64,000 nucleotides of DNA from Arthrobacter sp. U41 (GTDB taxonomy: Bacteria; Actinomycetota; Actinomycetes; Actinomycetales; Micrococcaceae): positions 1,860,001-1,924,000 of the forward strand of contig NZ_CP015732.1 in assembly GCF_001750145.1 (NCBI RefSeq), written 5' to 3'. The translations under genes and the position numbers were made by a program. Under the pieces are notes generated by a model that did no database searches, was not told the origin of the DNA, and was given only the letters and a program-made list of their open reading frames with translations. This document shows positions 52,222 to 59,927 of the stretch, piece after piece (the stretch's first letter is position 1; every line of letters starts with the position of its first letter).

Positions 52222-53085
52222 ATGTCAGTTGCATCCGGATACGTCCATATCTCCGTCCGTAACGCCAGCAAGCCCGGCCAGGCCTCCGGCATCCGCCAGG
52301 GCTTCGGCGGCCGAGCCTCCTTCGCCCCCGCCGGATCCGGCAACAGCTTCCCCGCCCCGGGCTATGCACCGCAGGGATTCAACCCCAACTCCTACGGACA
52401 GCTCCGCGCTGTTCCGCCGGCGCCGGCCACGGCCCCGACCCCGGTGATTGCGCCGGGCAACAGCAGCCCCGTCCGCCCGGTCCCGAACGACAACGTCGCC
52501 CGCGGATTCGTGCTTTACATGGGTATCGACGAGGAAACCGCGGCGGCCGCCGGCACCTCCATCGCCAAGCTTGCCCAGGAGATCCGGGCCTATGCCCAGT
52601 CCCTGGTCGCCGGCGCCGAGAGCTACGCCGCCGTCGCTGTCGCCCCGGCCAGCGCTCCGGGCTCCGCGCTCGACGTCGTCCGTTCCACCTTCGGTGACCC
52701 CACGGTCGGCGCCCGCCAGCGTTCCGAGAATGCCCGCCTGCAGCAGCCGCAGGACCCGCGTCCGGCCGGCGTCCTGATTGACCTTGCCCGCCGCGAGGTG
52801 GCCCTCGACGGCGAATCCCTGAACCTTACGTTCAAGGAGTTCGAGCTCCTGAACTACCTCGTCGAAAACGGCACCCGCACCGTGGGCCGCGATGAGCTGC
52901 TCGAGGGCCTGTGGCGGAATGCCGAAGAGGTGCCCAACGAGCGCACCATCGACGTCCACATCCGCCGCCTGCGCTCCAAGCTCGGCCGCCTCGCCAACAC
53001 CGTGCGCACGGTCCGCGGCCAGGGCTACCGCTTCTACGAGCACCCCGAAGTTGTTGTCTGGGCCGCTCCGGAATACTCGATCTAG
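52222..53085 (+). CDS. Orphan winged-helix protein (OmpR-type DNA-binding domain, no receiver)
   Basis: 287 aa from ATG 52222 (GAGGTAAG upstream). The C-terminal 100 residues are a normal OmpR/PhoB winged helix: LIDLARREVALDGESLNLTFKEFELLNYLVENG, ERTIDVHIRRLRSKLG, TVRGQGYRF. The N-terminus has no receiver domain: a Gly/Ala/Pro/Ser-rich disordered stretch (1-95) and then a short helical module (GFVLYMGIDEETAAAAGTSI) that I do not recognise. So it cannot be phosphorylated in the usual way. It is followed by a strong terminator. Function unknown. Confidence 0.85.
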   Translation: MSVASGYVHISVRNASKPGQASGIRQGFGGRASFAPAGSGNSFPAPGYAPQGFNPNSYGQLRAVPPAPATAPTPVIAPGNSSPVRPVPNDNVARGFVLYMGIDEETAAAAGTSIAKLAQEIRAYAQSLVAGAESYAAVAVAPASAPGSALDVVRSTFGDPTVGARQRSENARLQQPQDPRPAGVLIDLARREVALDGESLNLTFKEFELLNYLVENGTRTVGRDELLEGLWRNAEEVPNERTIDVHIRRLRSKLGRLANTVRTVRGQGYRFYEHPEVVVWAAPEYSI

Positions 53086-53097
53086 TTTCCACGCCAG

Positions 53098-53136
53098 GCA
53101 AAAGCGTCCGTCCTGAACCGGGGCGGGCGCTTTTGC
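53098..53136 (+). terminator. Intrinsic terminator after the winged-helix gene
   Basis: Stem GCAAAAGCG (53098-53106) with CGCTTTTGC (53128-53136), with additional GC pairing inside (GTCC near 53109 with GGGC near 53121). 12 bases after the stop codon. T-rich run lies within the descending arm. Confidence 0.75.
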
Positions 53137-53306
53137 GTTCTCCCGGAAGCCCCGGCAGCTCCCTTCCGCCGGGAATGTCGCCGCCTTTTGGTGGGCCGGG
53201 TGAGGGGTTTGGGCCTCAGCGGCTGTTGGATGGCTTTTGGGCCCTGTTGTGTTTCCTGCCTTCGGCGTAGTCTCGGACCCGTTGAGCCGACTATTGGGAG
53301 GAAGAT

Positions 53307-53510
53307 ATGTCTGTTGCACGGATTACTACCCTGAGCGCGAATTCCAAGACCTCGTTTGATGCCGCCATCAAGGAGGGCGTCGAACGGGCGAACAAGACCC
53401 TGCGCAATGTCACGGGGGCGTGGGTGAAGGAACAGAAGGTTGAAATCAGCGACGGCGCCGTCGTGGCCTGGCACGTCGTGCTGGAAGTGACCTTTGTCCT
53501 TGACGACTGA
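53307..53510 (+). CDS. Dodecin family flavin-binding protein
   Basis: 67 aa, normal for dodecin, which forms a 12-mer binding flavins or CoA for storage. Sequence ITTLSANSKTSFDAAIKEGV, RNVTGAWVKEQKVEI and HVVLEVTFVLDD match the beta-alpha-beta fold with the flavin-stacking Trp. ATG 53307 with GGGAGGAAG 5 bases before. Not obviously in an operon; the SixA-type gene follows after 55 bp. Confidence 0.92.
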   Translation: MSVARITTLSANSKTSFDAAIKEGVERANKTLRNVTGAWVKEQKVEISDGAVVAWHVVLEVTFVLDD

Positions 53511-53565
53511 GTGAGCGCTGGAGTGATGCGCGCCCGGGGATCAGCCACCGCATTAGGATTGGTCC

Positions 53566-54093
53566 ATGAGCGCGCATCACATCAAACGGCTGGTGATCAT
53601 GCGGCATGCCAAGGCGGATTGGCCCGGCGGCGTCGCGGATCACGACCGGCCGCTCGAAGAACGCGGCCACCGGGACGCCCCGCAGGCCGGAAAATGGCTG
53701 CTGAAGCACGGTGTCATCCCCGATTTCATCCTCTGCTCCAGCGCCTTGCGCACACGGCAGACCTGCACCTGGGTCTGCAGCGAACTCGGAGACAAAGCTC
53801 CGACGCCGAAACTTGAGGACGGTCTCTACGCCGCCCCGGCGTCGCGGATGCTGACGGTCATCAACCACGTGCCGGATACCGTGACCACTCTCATGGTGAT
53901 CTCGCACATGCCCGGCGTGCAGGACCTCGCCATGCACCTTGCCTCCCGCGATTCCAACCACGATGCCTACATGGACGCCGCCACGCGGTACCCCACGAGC
54001 GCGCTGACGGTGATGGAGACGGAGAAACCCTGGGCCGAACTGGACGGCCGGGACGCCCGGATCACGCATTTCAAGGTTCCCCGGGCCAAATAA
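53566..54093 (+). CDS. SixA-like histidine phosphatase
   Basis: 175 aa histidine-phosphatase superfamily member. RHG motif reads VIMRHAKADWPGGVADHDRPLEERG, the catalytic His/Arg segment; later conserved SSALRTRQT and the second His in VISHMPGVQDLA. The closest type is SixA, a phosphohistidine phosphatase for Hpt domains, but in actinobacteria such proteins often have other roles. Start at ATG 53566. Confidence 0.88.
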   Translation: MSAHHIKRLVIMRHAKADWPGGVADHDRPLEERGHRDAPQAGKWLLKHGVIPDFILCSSALRTRQTCTWVCSELGDKAPTPKLEDGLYAAPASRMLTVINHVPDTVTTLMVISHMPGVQDLAMHLASRDSNHDAYMDAATRYPTSALTVMETEKPWAELDGRDARITHFKVPRAK

Positions 54094-54210
54094 CGCCCCG
54101 GCGGTGCCGCCTGCCTGGATCCTGATGCATGGTCATGCAGGCAATTGTGCGGTTTACTGATGCTGTTTACTCGTGGACTTATGGCGACCGAGGGAAAAGG
54201 CGGAATCATC

Positions 54211-54744
54211 GTGGATTCAGGACAGCTCATTGGGATCATTATCGGCGTCGTTGTCGTGCTCGCGATCGTCGTCGTGGCAGTCATGCTCAGCCGCAAGCGC
54301 AAGGTGGAAGCGGACCGCCACAAGGCAGTCGAAATGCGGGAGAAGGCCAAGACCGACGCCATCGGTGCACGGGAGCGCGAGGCGCAGGCAGCCCGGGCTG
54401 AGGCCGACGCGAAGCAAGCCGAAGTCGAGGCCGAGCGCCTGCGGGAGGAAGCCCGCGAACGGCAGCAGGAGGCCGAGCACGTTCGTGCCGGCGCCCAGGA
54501 ACAGCTGCGGAAAGCGGACGAACTGGACCCCGATGTCGTCACCACCAAGCGCGATGCCCACGACCGGGACCAGGCGCCCCGCGAGTCCGCGGGCAATGAA
54601 GAGCTGCGCCGCGACCGCAGCGACCGGAACCCTCCCGCCGCAGACCAGACCCCCAACGCGGAGGGCAGCAGGTCACCCAACACCCAGGCGCCGACCGATC
54701 CCCGCAACGACGGGCCCCGCACTGACAACCCCCGCAACCTCTGA
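54211..54744 (+). CDS. Single-pass membrane protein with long coiled coil
   Basis: About 177 aa from GTG 54211 (ribosome site AAGGCGG 8 bases upstream); a longer start at ATG 54181 is possible. One N-terminal helix LIGIIIGVVVVLAIVVVAVML, then SRKRKVEADRHK and a charged Glu/Ala/Arg coiled coil to about residue 115, then a hydrophilic Pro/Asp/Arg-rich tail. No enzyme domain. Resembles actinobacterial envelope-associated coiled-coil proteins of unknown role. Confidence 0.75.
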   Translation: MDSGQLIGIIIGVVVVLAIVVVAVMLSRKRKVEADRHKAVEMREKAKTDAIGAREREAQAARAEADAKQAEVEAERLREEARERQQEAEHVRAGAQEQLRKADELDPDVVTTKRDAHDRDQAPRESAGNEELRRDRSDRNPPAADQTPNAEGSRSPNTQAPTDPRNDGPRTDNPRNL

Positions 54745-54823
54745 CCGTTCACTTTTTAGCTAACCTCCGGCAGCCAGGGCCGGTTCGGCTGCGGTTCCCG
54801 GCCGGATCCGGCATAGTGGCAGA

Positions 54824-55870
54824 GTGAACCCCCGCCATTCCGCCCTGGCCCTGCTCGTCGCTGTGCTCTGGGGCGTCAACTTCGTAGCGATTGACCTCGG
54901 ACTGCACCCGGACGGGGCGGAGATGCCGCCGCTGTTGTTCGTGGCCATGCGGTTCACCCTGGTGGTCCTCCCCTGCATTTTCTTCATCCGGAAGCCGGAT
55001 GTGAGCTGGAAGGCGATCATCGGCGTCGGGCTGCTGATGAGCGCCGGCCAGTTCGGCCTCCTGTATCTGGCCATGTCCCTGGGCATGCCCGCTGGCCTGG
55101 CCTCGCTGGTCCTGCAGGCGCAGGTGCTGCTGACCGTGCTCCTGGCCGCCGGTTTCCTCGGCGAGCGGCCCAGCCGACGGCAGCTCGCGGGCGTTGTGCT
55201 GGGCGTGGCCGGACTCGCTGTTGTGGCTGTCGGCCGCAGCCTGGTCGCCCCGGTGCTGCCGCTCATGATCGTCCTCGCCGCGGCGCTGTCCTGGGCGGCC
55301 GGAAACATCGTCGCCCGACAGGCCAAGGCAGCATCCGGACTGGGTCTTGTGGTGTGGTCAGGGGCCGTGGTGCCGCTGCCGCTGCTGGGGCTGTCCCTGC
55401 TGGTGGACGGGCCGTCGGCGGTGTCGCAGGCCCTGGTGGAAGTCCAGCCCATCACGCTGCTGAGCGCCCTCTATACGGCCGTCTTCGGTTCCCTGGTGGG
55501 CTACGGAATCTGGAACCGGCTGTTGGGGCTGTACCCATCTTCTGCCGTGGTGCCTTTCACCCTGCTGGTTCCCGTCGTCGGGATGACGACGGCGTGGCTC
55601 GTCCTGAGCGAGGTGCCCACCACCGCCGAGGTCACAGGCGGACTCCTGCTGCTCGCCGGGGTGGCGACGGCGGTGCTGCGCCCCTGGAATTTTGGACGGA
55701 ATAATCGACGGCGGGACCCCCGGTCCCGTGCTCAGCGGCGCGGGGAGGTCCGCGCTGCGGGGCGCGCCGGGGGCTTGGGCGTGGATTTGGCAGCGGAGGA
55801 CCTTCCGGCGGAGGAAGGCCGCTGGAGCCCCGAGGATGCCGCCCGCGGAGCGGGAACACGGGCCGACTGA
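54824..55870 (+). CDS. EamA-family transporter (RhaT/DMT superfamily)
   Basis: GTG 54824. Ten predicted hydrophobic segments in two EamA repeats: LALLVAVLWGVNFVAIDLGL opens the first, LPLMIVLAAALSWAAGNIVAR the second, with conserved GE near FLGERPSRRQL. Likely an amino-acid or metabolite exporter. The C-terminal about 55 residues after TM10 are a basic, Gly/Arg-rich tail; this part overlaps the end of the convergent gene (55732-56403) by 139 bp, which is unusual and may mean that one of the two frames is over-extended. Confidence 0.85.
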   Translation: MNPRHSALALLVAVLWGVNFVAIDLGLHPDGAEMPPLLFVAMRFTLVVLPCIFFIRKPDVSWKAIIGVGLLMSAGQFGLLYLAMSLGMPAGLASLVLQAQVLLTVLLAAGFLGERPSRRQLAGVVLGVAGLAVVAVGRSLVAPVLPLMIVLAAALSWAAGNIVARQAKAASGLGLVVWSGAVVPLPLLGLSLLVDGPSAVSQALVEVQPITLLSALYTAVFGSLVGYGIWNRLLGLYPSSAVVPFTLLVPVVGMTTAWLVLSEVPTTAEVTGGLLLLAGVATAVLRPWNFGRNNRRRDPRSRAQRRGEVRAAGRAGGLGVDLAAEDLPAEEGRWSPEDAARGAGTRAD

Positions 55871-56403
55871 GACTTGGCCGGCTGGCCGGAGGTGGCCCTC
55901 GGCGTCGGGCGCGGGGCGGTCCGGTTCGGTGCGCGGCGGGTGGCCGCCGTCGTCCTGGCTGCCGGGCGTCGCGCGGCGGCCGGACGCCGCCGCGGGGCAC
56001 GGCCGGCGGCGCGCGGGCGCCTGCCCCTGCCCGGCAGGACTGTTCCTGCCACCAGCAGCAGCAGGGTGGCTGCGCCGGACGCCGCGGCGAGGTAGAAATA
56101 CAGGTCCGGCTGTTCGGAATCCACCCGGGTCGACAATGCATCCGGATCAGCGTTGAAGGCCAAACCCCACTGCCGCAGGAACGCGATGCCGAAGGCAATA
56201 AACAGGATGCTCCCGACCCCGCTCGCGGTCAGGGTCCGGTGCCGGCGGCGGATGACCACCTCGGAAACGCAGGCCACGTAGGCTGCCGCGGAGGCCGCCA
56301 GGAACCACAGGAAAACCGTTCCGTGCAGCGTGATGCCGGTCAGCGCCAACAACGCCAGCGCGGCGAGAAACGCACCGATGGCAATCCTGCCGCTGTTACC
56401 CAT
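55732..56403 (-). CDS. Four-helix membrane protein with basic Pro/Arg/Ala tail
   Basis: About 223 aa from ATG 56403. Helices at about RIAIGAFLAALALLALTGI, VFLWFLAASAAAYVACV, SGVGSILFIAFGIAFL and YFYLAAASGAATLLLLVAG; then a 95-residue tail of Arg/Pro/Ala repeats. The ATG overlaps the TetR-type gene's TAA, so it belongs to the TetR-YhgE operon. I do not recognise the family. The tail is antisense to the end of the EamA gene, so its length is uncertain. Confidence 0.7.
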   Translation of the reverse strand: MGNSGRIAIGAFLAALALLALTGITLHGTVFLWFLAASAAAYVACVSEVVIRRRHRTLTASGVGSILFIAFGIAFLRQWGLAFNADPDALSTRVDSEQPDLYFYLAAASGAATLLLLVAGTVLPGRGRRPRAAGRAPRRRPAAARRPAARTTAATRRAPNRTAPRPTPRATSGQPAKSQSARVPAPRAASSGLQRPSSAGRSSAAKSTPKPPARPAARTSPRR

Positions 56404-57121
56404 GTGGCCCATGTGAATAATCATCCCCGAGCGGGGGCTGCTTCACGACGTAGCCGCGCATGGACGCCATAATCGCTGTGACACTTTGTTCCCGGGTCCG
56501 CTCCGGGTTGTAGGTCTGCCGGTCCAGGCCCACCACAAAGCAGGCCCCGAAGATCGCTGTCTCCAGGCTGCCCCGCGACACGCCCGGATCCACCGGGTAA
56601 ACGGCCGCCACCGCATCGATCGCCGCGCCGACCACGGTGAGCAGCCGGCCGCGGAGCTCGGTGAAGGTGTCCTGCCACTCGCTGGGGGTCCGCCAGTTCT
56701 CGCTGACCCACAGCCGGGCGAAGGAGGGGTACTCGTCCATGAAGTCCATGGCCTGGCCGATCATTTCGTCCATCGCAGCGAGCGGGTCCGCCGTATCGTC
56801 CCCAACGCTCAGCAGCCGCGCCAACAGGATGTCCGCCCCGTGGCGCAGCAGTTGGGCGATCAGGTCCGACTTGCTGCCGAAGTTGTAGTACACCGTGCCC
56901 TTGGAGACCCCTGCGGCCGCCGCGATCTCATCGACCGTCACCCCCGCCACGCCGCGTTCGCCGATGAGTTCCATCGAGGCCTCAAACAGCTTCTGCCTGG
57001 TCGCGTTGGTGCGGGCCGGCCGGAGCTTCTTCGCCGCCCCGGACGGGGTTTCCGTATAGGTCTCCGCGTAGGCTTCCGCGTCGCCGGAAGTCGCCATGCT
57101 GCTGTCCGTGCGGCTGCTCAT
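56396..57121 (-). CDS. TetR-family transcriptional regulator
   Basis: 241 aa from ATG 57121, which overlaps the stop of the YhgE-type gene (ATGA). N-terminal HTH at about residues 40-90: RQKLFEASMELIGERGVAGVTVDEIAAAAGVSKGTVYYNFGSK, a textbook TetR domain. C-terminal ligand domain contains MDFMDEYPSFARLWVSENWRTPSEW. Most likely autoregulates the whole operon by binding the 18-bp palindrome at 59852-59869. Confidence 0.92.
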   Translation of the reverse strand: MSSRTDSSMATSGDAEAYAETYTETPSGAAKKLRPARTNATRQKLFEASMELIGERGVAGVTVDEIAAAAGVSKGTVYYNFGSKSDLIAQLLRHGADILLARLLSVGDDTADPLAAMDEMIGQAMDFMDEYPSFARLWVSENWRTPSEWQDTFTELRGRLLTVVGAAIDAVAAVYPVDPGVSRGSLETAIFGACFVVGLDRQTYNPERTREQSVTAIMASMRGYVVKQPPLGDDYSHGPHG

Positions 57122-59178
57122 ACGGTGATCTCCGGTTTCAGGGTCTTCAGGGTCCAGTACTTGTGCTTCCGGACGGCCAGGGTGGACATGGCCGTTCCCA
57201 GCAAAGTGTAGCCAAGCAGCCCCAGCATCGTGGGCAGGATGACGGCAAGGTCTGCCCCGTAAATCAGGTGCCGCATGCCGTTGACCACATACCCCATCGG
57301 CAGCAGTTGGTGCACCACGTGGAGCGGCTGCGGCGTTGTCTGCCAGGGGAAGGTGCCCCCCGAGGAGACCAGCTGCAAAACCAGCAGGATGAGCACCACG
57401 AGCTTGCCGGGGGATCCCAGCAGCGCGACGACGCCCTGGATGATTGCGCTGAACGCCATGGCGGCGGCCAGCATGAGGATCCACATCAGCCAGGGGTGGG
57501 CGGGGTTGAGTCCCAGCCCCGCGTCGACCACCAGGGTGAGCAGGCTCGCCTGGACAGCCGAGACGGCCAGGAACGGAAGCCAGCCGCCGACGGCGATCTT
57601 CCACGCCGGGGCGTTCGACGCCAGCGCCCGCTGGGTCACCGGCCGCATCGCCTGGATCAGCATAAAGACGCCGATCCAGAGGGCCAGCGTAAGGAAGAAC
57701 GGGGCCAGGCCTGCGCCGTAGGAGCCCGCCTTGGCCTGCGAGACGGTGCTGACGGCGACCGGATCCGCCATCACCTTGGCGAGGCCGTCCTTCTGGGTGT
57801 CGTCGGGGTTGGGGACCTGGCCGGCGCCCTTGGCGAGTTCAGCGGAAAGAGTTCCGGCGCCTTCGGAGGCCGTGGCCGCGCCGCTTTCCAGCCGGGCCGC
57901 ACCGTCGTCGAGTTTTTGCGCGCCCGCAGTGAGTTGTGCGGCACCGTCCACGGCGCTCTGCTGCCCGGCGGCGAGCGTGGCGGCACCGCTGGACAGCCGG
58001 TCCGCCCCGGTGGACGCCTGGCCGATGGCGCCGGTGAGGGCCGGAGTGGCTCCCGCCAGCCTTGCCGCCCCGGCGCTGACGGCAGCGGACCCGTCCGCCA
58101 GCTGCTGGACCTGCGCCGCGGATGCCGTGAGGGATGCCGCCGGGCCGGCGGACGACGGCGCGGCGGGGTGGGCGTCGAAGTCCGCCAGGATGGCCTCCGC
58201 CTGGGCCGGGGTGATGGTCCCGGCAGCGACGAGCCGGCTGTTGGACGCGGCCACCCGGCTGTGTTCTGCTTGGGCGGCCCCCTGGGCCGCTGCCTGTTCG
58301 GAGGCGGCCTGCTGGCCGGCCAGGGCCTTCACCTGGGTGTTGAGCGCGGCGTTGCCGGCCGCCACCTTTGCGGCACCGTCCGCCAGCGTCCGGGAATCGG
58401 CCGGCAGCGTGGCGGTTTTGTCCTTGAGCTGGGCCAGTCCGCCGCTGAGCTCGGCTGCCCCGGTACTCAGGGCGTTGGCGCCGTCCCGGAGCTGGAGCTG
58501 GCCGTTGTGTACTTCGGCGGCGCCGTTCTTGAGATCACCGGTGCCCTGGTGGAGGGCGACGGCCCCGTCACGCAGGCCGGCGAGGCCGTCGGCGAGGTTC
58601 CCGGCCCCGTCGGAGGCCTGGAGCATCTGGGCGTGGATGGTCCCGAAGCCGGTGAGGAGCTGGTTGGCGGTCTCCTCGCCGACCTCGGCCGCCACCGTGG
58701 TGTGCACGGCGGTGGTGAGCTTGTCCACGATGGTGCCCAGCAGGTAGTTGTTCGCGTCGTTGGTGGTGACGTTCAGCATGGCCTGGTTGGCGGCGTCGAA
58801 GCTGCCGGGGGAGACGAGGTTCGCCGAGAAGTCCCGGGGGATCTTCAAGGCGAAGGCGTATTTGCCCGTGCTGACGCCCTGGTCCGCTTCCGCCGGCCTG
58901 GTGACCGTCTGCCAGTTGAAGACATGCCCGTCCGCCAGGCTCTCGGCGACTTTCCGGCCGGCCTCGAGCCGGGTGCCGTCGGCGGAGGTGGCGCCGCTGT
59001 CCTCCACCACGAGCGCCGCATCGATCTGGTTCAGGTTTCCGTAGGGGTCCCAGTTGGCGTAGAGGTACACGGCGCCGTAGAGCAGGGGCACCATGGCCAG
59101 CGCCAGAATGGTCAGCTTGGGCAGCACGCCGCCGGTCATGCGCTTGAGTTCGGAACGGGCCAGCCGCAGCACCGTCAC
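57118..59178 (-). CDS. YhgE/Pip-type membrane protein
   Basis: 686 aa from GTG 59178 (overlapping the ATPase-like gene's TGA). One N-terminal helix (LTILALAMVPLLYGAVYLYANW), a large extracytoplasmic domain with many short repeats of the type LxxGAxxLxxGA (for example GAAKVAAGNAAL, GAATLAAGQ, GAARLESGA) predicted as long helical coil, then about five C-terminal helices like an ABC-2 permease (from LAPFFLTLALWIGVFML). Known relatives: phage-infection protein Pip and type VII/ABC-like exporters. Gene order suggests a complex with the degenerate ATPase. Confidence 0.9.
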   Translation of the reverse strand: MTVLRLARSELKRMTGGVLPKLTILALAMVPLLYGAVYLYANWDPYGNLNQIDAALVVEDSGATSADGTRLEAGRKVAESLADGHVFNWQTVTRPAEADQGVSTGKYAFALKIPRDFSANLVSPGSFDAANQAMLNVTTNDANNYLLGTIVDKLTTAVHTTVAAEVGEETANQLLTGFGTIHAQMLQASDGAGNLADGLAGLRDGAVALHQGTGDLKNGAAEVHNGQLQLRDGANALSTGAAELSGGLAQLKDKTATLPADSRTLADGAAKVAAGNAALNTQVKALAGQQAASEQAAAQGAAQAEHSRVAASNSRLVAAGTITPAQAEAILADFDAHPAAPSSAGPAASLTASAAQVQQLADGSAAVSAGAARLAGATPALTGAIGQASTGADRLSSGAATLAAGQQSAVDGAAQLTAGAQKLDDGAARLESGAATASEGAGTLSAELAKGAGQVPNPDDTQKDGLAKVMADPVAVSTVSQAKAGSYGAGLAPFFLTLALWIGVFMLIQAMRPVTQRALASNAPAWKIAVGGWLPFLAVSAVQASLLTLVVDAGLGLNPAHPWLMWILMLAAAMAFSAIIQGVVALLGSPGKLVVLILLVLQLVSSGGTFPWQTTPQPLHVVHQLLPMGYVVNGMRHLIYGADLAVILPTMLGLLGYTLLGTAMSTLAVRKHKYWTLKTLKPEITV

Positions 59179-59810
59179 TGTGCGTTGCCGATCGCGGCGG
59201 TCGGGCCGGTCCAGCCCGCCGGCACGCTCAGTACGGTGGCGACGACGGCGAGCGGTCGCCCGGCGTCGTACGCCAGCTCCTCCAGCCGCGGCAGCCACTC
59301 AGCCGGATCGCCGTGGCGGTCCGGGGAGTCCACGACGAGCAGGTCCGTGTGCGGGTTCGCCAGGGCAAGCGCCGTGAGCAGCTCGATCCGCCGGGCGGCC
59401 GGAAGCTGGTCGGTCCACAGCCCGGCGATGTCCTGGAAGCGGTTGACCTTCAGCCACGGCCTGCCGCGCAGCGATCCCCGGTAGCGGCGCGGGATCAGGG
59501 CAAGGTCCTCGGTAACGAGGTCGCTGACGCTCAAGTGCTGCTCAGGTTCGTTCACGCCGGGGGAGTCCACCACGGCGCTCGCCTCCCGCAGGGTCTTGAT
59601 CCGGGTACTTCCGTCCCACTCCGCCCCGTCCCATTCGAAGCGGCCGCCGGAGGGCTTGAGCCGTCCGCTCAGGGCCAGGGCCAGGGCGGTGCGCTGGGCC
59701 TGGCGTTTGCCGGAAACCAGCAGGAGTTCACCGCGCCGGACCTGCAGGGAGGTCTCCGGCAGCAACTCCTCCCGTCTGCCGCCCACGGAGAGCTGTTGAA
59801 CGCGGAGCAA
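59175..59810 (-). CDS. ABC-ATPase-like protein with degenerate catalytic motifs
   Basis: 211 aa, start of the operon. Overall ABC layout is kept (LRVQQLSVGGR start, RRGELLLVSGKRQAQRTALALALSG for the P-loop, DLLVVDSPD for Walker B), but the Walker A reads GKRQAQRT with Arg where Lys is required, the signature motif LSGGQ is replaced by LPAAR, and the catalytic Glu after Walker B is Ser. It is unlikely to hydrolyse ATP. Coupled to the YhgE-type gene by GTGA overlap. Confidence 0.78.
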   Translation of the reverse strand: MLRVQQLSVGGRREELLPETSLQVRRGELLLVSGKRQAQRTALALALSGRLKPSGGRFEWDGAEWDGSTRIKTLREASAVVDSPGVNEPEQHLSVSDLVTEDLALIPRRYRGSLRGRPWLKVNRFQDIAGLWTDQLPAARRIELLTALALANPHTDLLVVDSPDRHGDPAEWLPRLEELAYDAGRPLAVVATVLSVPAGWTGPTAAIGNAQ

Positions 59811-59851
59811 GGGGAGCCTTTCGCAGAAGAATGTCTACGACCAAGCTAACC

Positions 59852-59869
59852 GAACTGACCGGTCAGTTC
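59852..59869. promoter_or_regulatory. TetR-type operator, 18-bp perfect palindrome
   Basis: GAACTGACCGGTCAGTTC, perfect dyad, 42 bases upstream of the ATPase-like gene's start. TetR-family repressors bind such sites; the operon's own TetR (56396-57121) is the likely ligand-responsive repressor. Confidence 0.8.
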
Positions 59870-59927
59870 AAATAGAAGCGCGTGAATCTGAGCAGGCCGA
59901 CTGTTCCGGCCCGGTCCGCGCGCCGGG

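Noticed and set aside
57163..59484. 773-codon plus-strand open frame opposite the YhgE-type gene
   Set aside because: Shadow of the repeat-rich minus-strand gene; no start signal or family.
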